Source: Lactiplantibacillus daowaiensis (lineage in GTDB: Bacteria; Bacillota; Bacilli; Lactobacillales; Lactobacillaceae). Taken from it: DNA of 64,000 nucleotides. Positions 59,825-64,000 of the stretch are shown piece after piece; the first letter of the stretch is position 1, and each line of letters starts with the position of its first letter. The translations under genes were made by a program, and so were the position numbers. The stretch lies in assembly GCF_005405085.1 (NCBI RefSeq), contig NZ_BJDJ01000013.1, positions 32,004-96,003 on the forward strand, read 5' to 3'. Below the pieces are notes generated by a model. The model was not told where the DNA came from. It made no database searches and saw only the letters and a list, made by a program, of their open reading frames with translations.

Positions 59825-61213
59825 ATGACCAAAAAAATTGATTCAAAATTGATCCTAGCCGTTGTGGCGACCGGCTTATTATCTTTTTGCGGGGTAATTG
59901 TGGAAACCGCCATGAATATTACGTTTCCAGCCCTGATGCGGGAATTTAGCATTAATACCGCCACTGTGCAGTGGATGACGACTGCTTATTTAGTGGTTGT
60001 CTCAATCGTCGTTCCAATTTCGTCGTTTCTTAAACGGCGTTTTAAAACGAAGACGTTGTTTGTTACCGCTAACTTGCTATTTATGGCTGGGTTAGTGATC
60101 GATGCGTTAGCCGGTAATTTTCTGATGCTTGTTTTAGGCCGAATTGTTCAAGGTCTTGGAACCGGGATTGCGTTACCGTTAATGTTTAATATTATTTTAG
60201 ATTGGGTGCCAGATCATCAGCGTGGGACACTCATGGGTATCGGAACGTTAATCACAGCAATTGCCCCAGCCCTGGGGCCAACTTTTGGGGGCATCGTGGT
60301 TAGCAGTTTAGGCTGGCATTGGATTTTTATACTGTTACTGCCATTATTAGTTATTTCATTGTTGTTAGGCTTGTATGCGATTCGGCAAGCACGACCAACT
60401 GAAAAGGTGGGGTTTGATGTTTTTGGTTGGGGAATGATTCTCCTGATTTTTATTGGCTTTACCCTGGCATTTAGCAATTTAAGTCAAATCACACAACGAC
60501 CGGGCATGTTCTTTGGCATGCTGGCAGTTGGACTGATTGGCTTGGTCGTCTTTATCATCCGGACGAAACATGCTAAGCAACCTTTGATCCATTTAGATAT
60601 TTTTAAGACGGTTTCATTTAATTGGCATTTGCTAGGTTTCTTCTTATTACAATTGAATGCATTAGGGATGGCGTTTATCTTGCCAAACTATATGCAACTT
60701 GTGAATGGGCAATCGGCAATGGTTGCTGGGTTGTTTGTTTTGCCAGGCGCGGCAATCGGCGCAATCTTTGCCCCCTTGGGTGGTCGCATCTTGGATCAAT
60801 TCGGTGCGGCCAAGCCATTGTTGACCGGGGCTGGTTTACTAGCGGTTGCGGTCGCCTTATTTACCGGTTTTGCGATGCATTTAACTGGTTGGTTGATTTT
60901 AGGCATTTACATCATCTTCATGATTGGCTTAGGTTTGATCATGGGGAATACGATGACGAGTGGTTTGGGCCAACTAAGCATGGCACAACAAGCGGATGGT
61001 AATGCCGTTTTCAATACGTTACAACAATTTGCTGGTGCCACAGGGACGTCGCTAGTGTCAGCGGTTATCACTTTAGTACAGACGCAAGCTAGCGGCACCA
61101 CGGCGCATCGAACGGCGTTAGGTTCAGCAGCAGCATTAGCGATGTTGTTGGTACTCGTCTTGATCGATGTGGTTGCATTATGTCTGGCGATGAAGACCCG
61201 TCAGCGTGATTGA
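59825..61213 (+). CDS. DHA2-family MFS multidrug transporter
   Basis: A 462-residue pump with about 14 helices. Helix 1 ends ETAMNITFPALMREF; then WMTTAYLVVVSIVVPISS, motif C-like AIAPALGPTFGGIVVS, and GGRILDQFGAAK. TGGAG precedes the ATG. It is controlled by the divergent MarR gene by all appearances. Its stop codon lies inside the -35 of the tyrS leader promoter. Confidence 0.85.
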   Translation: MTKKIDSKLILAVVATGLLSFCGVIVETAMNITFPALMREFSINTATVQWMTTAYLVVVSIVVPISSFLKRRFKTKTLFVTANLLFMAGLVIDALAGNFLMLVLGRIVQGLGTGIALPLMFNIILDWVPDHQRGTLMGIGTLITAIAPALGPTFGGIVVSSLGWHWIFILLLPLLVISLLLGLYAIRQARPTEKVGFDVFGWGMILLIFIGFTLAFSNLSQITQRPGMFFGMLAVGLIGLVVFIIRTKHAKQPLIHLDIFKTVSFNWHLLGFFLLQLNALGMAFILPNYMQLVNGQSAMVAGLFVLPGAAIGAIFAPLGGRILDQFGAAKPLLTGAGLLAVAVALFTGFAMHLTGWLILGIYIIFMIGLGLIMGNTMTSGLGQLSMAQQADGNAVFNTLQQFAGATGTSLVSAVITLVQTQASGTTAHRTALGSAAALAMLLVLVLIDVVALCLAMKTRQRD

Positions 61214-61238
61214 CATTTTAGGTGTTAGTGCTTATGAT
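61210..61238 (+). promoter_or_regulatory. tyrS promoter
   Basis: TTGACA (61210-61215), exactly 17 bases, TATGAT (61233-61238). The -35 overlaps the stop codon of the MFS gene. Confidence 0.75.
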
Positions 61239-61244
61239 ATTAAC

Positions 61245-61477
61245 TAACAATTAAAAGTGGTGACCTTTATTCAGTAGTTGTTGGTCCAACAGTTAAGCGA
61301 CTCGGTGGTTGGTGTGAACCGAGCTGTGATCAACGATGAATTACGTAAAGCGAGCTGCCATTCGGCCGGATTATTTCGTTATCAATAAATGAGCGATCAC
61401 CATATGGGTGATAACTTGGGTGGTAACGCGGAAAAACTCGTCCCTGTTGTAATGACAGGGACGAGTTTTTCTTTTTT
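61245..61477 (+). ncRNA. T-box leader of tyrS
   Basis: The canonical T-box bulge sequence TGGGTGGTAACGCGG is at 61418-61431. It is followed by the terminator stem ACTCGTCCCTGT/ACAGGGACGAGT and T-tract (61432-61477). Upstream, a long stem I region includes GATGAATTACG with a TAC (61342-61344) that would serve as the tyrosine specifier. Uncharged tRNA-Tyr would favour read-through into tyrS. Confidence 0.9.
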
Positions 61478-61502
61478 CGGACCAATACTAGGAGGAGTTA
61501 GC

Positions 61503-62759
61503 ATGAACATTATTGAAGATTTAAAGTGGCGCGGCGCCATCAACCAACAAACTGATGAAGCCGGCTTAGCAGCACTTACAGCAAAACAGTCGGTATCCTT
61601 ATACTGTGGGATTGATCCAACTGGTGATAGTATGCATATCGGGCATCTGATTCCCTTTATGATTTTAAAACGATTCCAATTAGCTGGACATCATCCATAC
61701 GTTTTAGTTGGTGGTGGGACAGGTGCGATTGGGGATCCTTCTGGTAAGAATTCAGAACGGGTCTTACAAACGATGGACCAAGTCAAACATAATGAAGCTG
61801 GCTTGAATGCCCAAATGCACAAGTTGTTTGGGTCTGATGATAACTTCTCAATCGTGAACAACTACGATTGGTTGTCAAAACTTTCTCTATTAGACTTCTT
61901 ACGTGATTACGGGAAGCTATTCAGTGTGAACACGATGTTAAATAAAGAAGTTGTGGCTAGTCGGCTTGAAGTCGGCATTTCTTACACCGAATTCACGTAC
62001 CAAATCTTGCAATCTATCGATTTCTTACACTTATTCCGTGCAGAACATGTGCAACTTCAAATTGGTGGGGCGGATCAATGGGGCAATATCACCGCTGGGA
62101 CTGACTTAATTCACCGGTTAGAAGGCAACGATGCTGAAGCTTACGGTTTAACGATTCCGTTATTGCTCAAAGCTGATGGGACCAAGTTTGGTAAGACTGC
62201 TGGTGGGGCAGTTTGGTTAAATCCTGAAAAGACCTCACCTTACGAATTCTACCAATTCTGGATTAACCAAGATGATCGCGATGTTGTCAAATACTTGAAG
62301 TATTTCACGTTCTTGAGCCATGAAGAAATCGATCGGTTGGCTGAAACGGTTAAGACTGCCCCTGAAAAGCGGGAAGCCCAACGGCGATTAGCTGAAGAAG
62401 TCACTGAATTTGTGCATGGTAAAGCGGCGGTTGTTGAAGCCCAAAACATTACCAAAGCCTTGTTCACCGGTGACGTGCAAAACTTGAATGCTGAAGAAAT
62501 CGAACAAGGTTTCAAAGGTGTCCCTTCAGCTGATGTAACGAGTGAAAAGCAAAACATCGTTCTATGGTTAGTCGATGCGACGAAGTTTGAAAGCTCACGG
62601 CGTCAAGCTCGTGAAGATATTAAAAATGGGGCGATTCGGATCAACGGTGAAAAAATTACCGACGTTGATGCTGAAATCGATCCAACGGCGGCTTTTGATG
62701 GCAAGTTTGTCATTGTCCGTCGTGGGAAGAAGAAGTATTTCTTAGCCCGGGTTAAATAG
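61503..62759 (+). CDS. tyrS: Tyrosyl-tRNA synthetase
   Basis: A 418-residue class I synthetase. The HIGH motif is at 45-48 (DSMHIGHL), the KMSKS-equivalent is KFGKT (after LLLKADGT), and a C-terminal S4 RNA-binding domain carries ARREDIKNGAIRINGEKITD-like residues (QAREDIKNGAIRINGEKI). ATG at 61503 follows AGGAGGAG. Controlled by the T-box leader directly upstream. Confidence 0.97.
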   Translation: MNIIEDLKWRGAINQQTDEAGLAALTAKQSVSLYCGIDPTGDSMHIGHLIPFMILKRFQLAGHHPYVLVGGGTGAIGDPSGKNSERVLQTMDQVKHNEAGLNAQMHKLFGSDDNFSIVNNYDWLSKLSLLDFLRDYGKLFSVNTMLNKEVVASRLEVGISYTEFTYQILQSIDFLHLFRAEHVQLQIGGADQWGNITAGTDLIHRLEGNDAEAYGLTIPLLLKADGTKFGKTAGGAVWLNPEKTSPYEFYQFWINQDDRDVVKYLKYFTFLSHEEIDRLAETVKTAPEKREAQRRLAEEVTEFVHGKAAVVEAQNITKALFTGDVQNLNAEEIEQGFKGVPSADVTSEKQNIVLWLVDATKFESSRRQAREDIKNGAIRINGEKITDVDAEIDPTAAFDGKFVIVRRGKKKYFLARVK

Positions 62760-62767
62760 CGTATTTG

Positions 62768-62797
62768 AACCAGTTGTCAGTTGATAACTGGTTTTTA
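62768..62797 (+). terminator. tyrS terminator
   Basis: AACCAGTT pairs with AACTGGTT around a 10-base loop, followed by TTTAATT. Confidence 0.65.
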
Positions 62798-62961
62798 ATT
62801 GCTTAAAATCCTGGATTATGAGGATAAAAGTAGTAAAATTAAAAACATATTAGAATGCGGCGCTGGCAGACGGTTTGTTAAGGGGCACAACGTAATGATT
62901 GCGTAAAGTCACTGTAAATTTGTAGTGTTTTGGTATATTACCGAGTTGAGTTTGAATAATA

Positions 62962-62970
62962 TGTTATAGT
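62962..62970 (+). promoter_or_regulatory. Extended -10 promoter of the ECF S-component gene
   Basis: TGTTATAGT gives a -10 TATAGT with a TGn extension, 65 bases before the start codon. The remainder of the gap after tyrS shows no riboswitch that I can recognise. Confidence 0.45.
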
Positions 62971-63034
62971 TAGAACGATTTTTAAGGGAAATCATCGCCA
63001 GCAATGTGGCGTCATTAAGAAAGGATGGTTGTGT

Positions 63035-63544
63035 ATGCAAACCAAACCAGAACATCATTCAACACGAACGATTGCAATTTTAGGCTTGTTGATTGCCGTA
63101 ACAGTTGTAATTTCACGGCTACTAATTATTCCAGTGCCAATGACTCATGGTAATATCAATTTATGTGATGCCGGCATTATGATTGCTGCACTTTTATTTG
63201 GTCGTCGGGGTGGCGCAGTAGTTGGCGGCGCCAGTGGGTTTATCTTAGATTTGATTTCCGGTTATTCGCAATACATGATTTTTTCATTGATCGTGCATGG
63301 TTTAGAAGGCTGGCTCGTTGGGCAGTTTGGTGCCGGCAAGTCTAAAGGCTGGCAACTAGCTGCCATGGCGATTGGTGGTATTGTGATGGTAGCGGGGTAT
63401 TTTGTTTCTGATTCGTTGCTATATGCATTGCCGACTGGATTGATTGGCGTTCCAACGAATGCTGTGCAAGCTGTTATCGGGGGTGTGATTGCTTTCCCGG
63501 TTGTTTTACGGATGCAATCTTATGTAAAGACGCAAGTTAATTAA
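63035..63544 (+). CDS. ECF transporter S component
   Basis: A 169-residue protein with about five or six membrane helices. It has IIPVPMTHGNINLCDAGIMI and LLFGRRGGAVVGGASGFILD, a pattern found in S components of the HmpT/PdxU-like branch (pyrimidine or pyridoxine precursors). No TPP or other riboswitch is visible upstream to confirm the ligand. ATG at 63035 has AAAGGATGG upstream. The EcfA/A'/T module is not in the window. Confidence 0.8.
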   Translation: MQTKPEHHSTRTIAILGLLIAVTVVISRLLIIPVPMTHGNINLCDAGIMIAALLFGRRGGAVVGGASGFILDLISGYSQYMIFSLIVHGLEGWLVGQFGAGKSKGWQLAAMAIGGIVMVAGYFVSDSLLYALPTGLIGVPTNAVQAVIGGVIAFPVVLRMQSYVKTQVN

Positions 63545-63562
63545 AAACACACTTATATAGTA

Positions 63563-63600
63563 GGAATCTATCAACTGCGGTTGGTAGGTTCTTTTTGTTT
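63563..63600 (+). terminator. Terminator of the S-component gene
   Basis: GAATCTATCAAC pairs with GTTGGTAGGTTC (two G-U pairs), followed by TTTTTGTTTT. Confidence 0.75.
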
Positions 63601-63708
63601 TAAGTTATTTTGTTTTTTAGCTTGACCGATTAATTTTATCCTGGTATAGTATTAAACGTTGCTGTTACAGCACAACAAATTGATTGGATTATCAAAACAA
63701 AAAAGTTA

Positions 63709-63737
63709 TTGACAACGAAAAAATGTTTTGTTATTCT
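63709..63737 (+). promoter_or_regulatory. rRNA operon promoter P1
   Basis: TTGACA (63709-63714), 17 bases, TATTCT (63732-63737). Confidence 0.75.
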
Positions 63738-63800
63738 TATTAACGTTGCGTTTGAGGCAACAAGCATCATTCAAATTAAAGTTATGAGTTGAAAAAGTTC

Positions 63801-63829
63801 TTGACGATTTCGAATCATAATGATAAGAT
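63801..63829 (+). promoter_or_regulatory. rRNA operon promoter P2
   Basis: TTGACG (63801-63806), 17 bases, TAAGAT (63824-63829). Tandem with P1, 92 bases downstream of it. Confidence 0.75.
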
Positions 63830-63837
63830 GATTAAGT

Positions 63838-64000
63838 TGTGTTGAGACAATCAACCAACAATTTAGACCTTTGAAAACTGAACAAAGTTTCGACAAATCA
63901 AATGTGTAGGGTCTACTAATTTAAATTAGTAGCAAACATTTGCGAAGTCAATTCGCTAGCAAATAAATTTTTGAACAACTTTAAATGAGCTTTTTAGAAC
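63838..64000 (+). other. rRNA operon leader (16S gene begins just beyond the window)
   Basis: Contains the boxA-like antitermination sequence CTTTGAAAACTGAAC (from 63869) and the perfect palindrome CTACTAATTTAAATTAGTAG (63913-63932), part of the 16S processing stem region. AGAAC at the end is where lactobacillar 16S precursors approach the mature 5' end. No 16S sequence itself is inside the window. Confidence 0.8.

Noticed and set aside
62798..63034. TPP riboswitch before the second ECF S-component gene
   Set aside because: No CTGAGA or ACCTGA-type thi-box elements are present; only an extended -10 promoter is supported.
1..64000. tRNA genes, CRISPR arrays, prophage or plasmid replication genes
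   Set aside because: No tRNA cloverleaf with a proper T-arm, no regularly spaced repeats and no phage structural or replication genes were seen.

Overview
The window looks like a chromosomal segment of a Lactobacillaceae bacterium (low-to-mid GC Firmicute). The grounds are the purine-rich ribosome binding sites with frequent TTG/GTG starts, many MFS multidrug pumps, Apf-type and LysM secreted wall proteins, a GtfA/GtfB protein-glycosylation pair, an oleate hydratase, and an S-layer protein whose N-terminal half resembles Levilactobacillus brevis Slp proteins. I cannot fix the genus: the S-layer gene points toward the brevis group, while the glycosyltransferase/transglycosylase cluster and the housekeeping genes also fit plantarum-like species. 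I recognise no tRNA, CRISPR array, prophage or plasmid backbone. The window stops just before a 16S rRNA gene, whose tandem promoters and leader occupy the last 300 bases.

Layout. 1-3220: 3' part of an FtsX-type ABC permease and an M20 deacylase. 3234-5332: MerR regulator divergent from a cupin / carboxymuconolactone-decarboxylase-like / SDR operon, with a 19-bp-spacer MerR promoter. 5333-5620: copies of a composite dispersed repeat. 5621-11441: divergent DHA2 pump/TetR, an ABC-2 exporter, and the divergent DNA alkylation repair pair ogt/adaA. 11442-11690: wreck of a HigBA toxin-antitoxin pair. 11844-16747: two Apf-domain secreted proteins flanking gtfA-gtfB. 17086-20768: LysR/YeiH pair and the S-layer gene. 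21027-29649: transporters (DHA2 plus DUF4811, MFS, AEC, YczE-like, NapA antiporter), HAD, GNAT and DHFR-fold enzymes. 29778-31089: a lone AAA/DUF4143 ATPase behind three near-identical palindromes. 31143-36706: a Na+/K+-ATPase-like P-type ATPase and oleate hydratase with a TetR regulator. 36857-38458: a preQ1-I riboswitch followed by a nucleoside hydrolase and an ECF S component, a probable queuosine-family salvage unit. 38555-38762: a multi-hairpin structured element. 38930-43474: TipA-type MerR regulator and the FMN-riboswitch ribD-ribE-ribBA-ribH operon. 43574-51030: ABC exporter, YagU-like protein, DAACS symporter, solitary TnpB with candidate omega-RNA, MerR/DUF554 unit with a second MerR-type promoter, and a second multi-hairpin element. 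51134-58282: YueI, an orphan AgrC-like kinase, a C39-like peptidase, a frameshifted small gene beside an XRE regulator, a GH25 lysozyme and two small secreted proteins. 58408-63544: PhzF enzyme, MarR/DHA2 pump, T-box-controlled tyrS and an ECF S component.

How the genes work together. Three themes recur. The first is local regulator-plus-target pairs for stress or drug export (MerR three times, TetR twice, MarR, LysR). The second is the cell surface: S-layer, Apf/LysM proteins, GH25 and O-glycosylation. The third is RNA-controlled vitamin, nucleobase and amino-acid genes: FMN for riboflavin, preQ1 for a nucleosidase/transporter, and a Tyr T-box for tyrS. The most promising lead is the preQ1-controlled nucleoside hydrolase-ECF module. 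Next are the palindrome-fronted AAA/DUF4143 ATPase and the paired four-helix intergenic elements.
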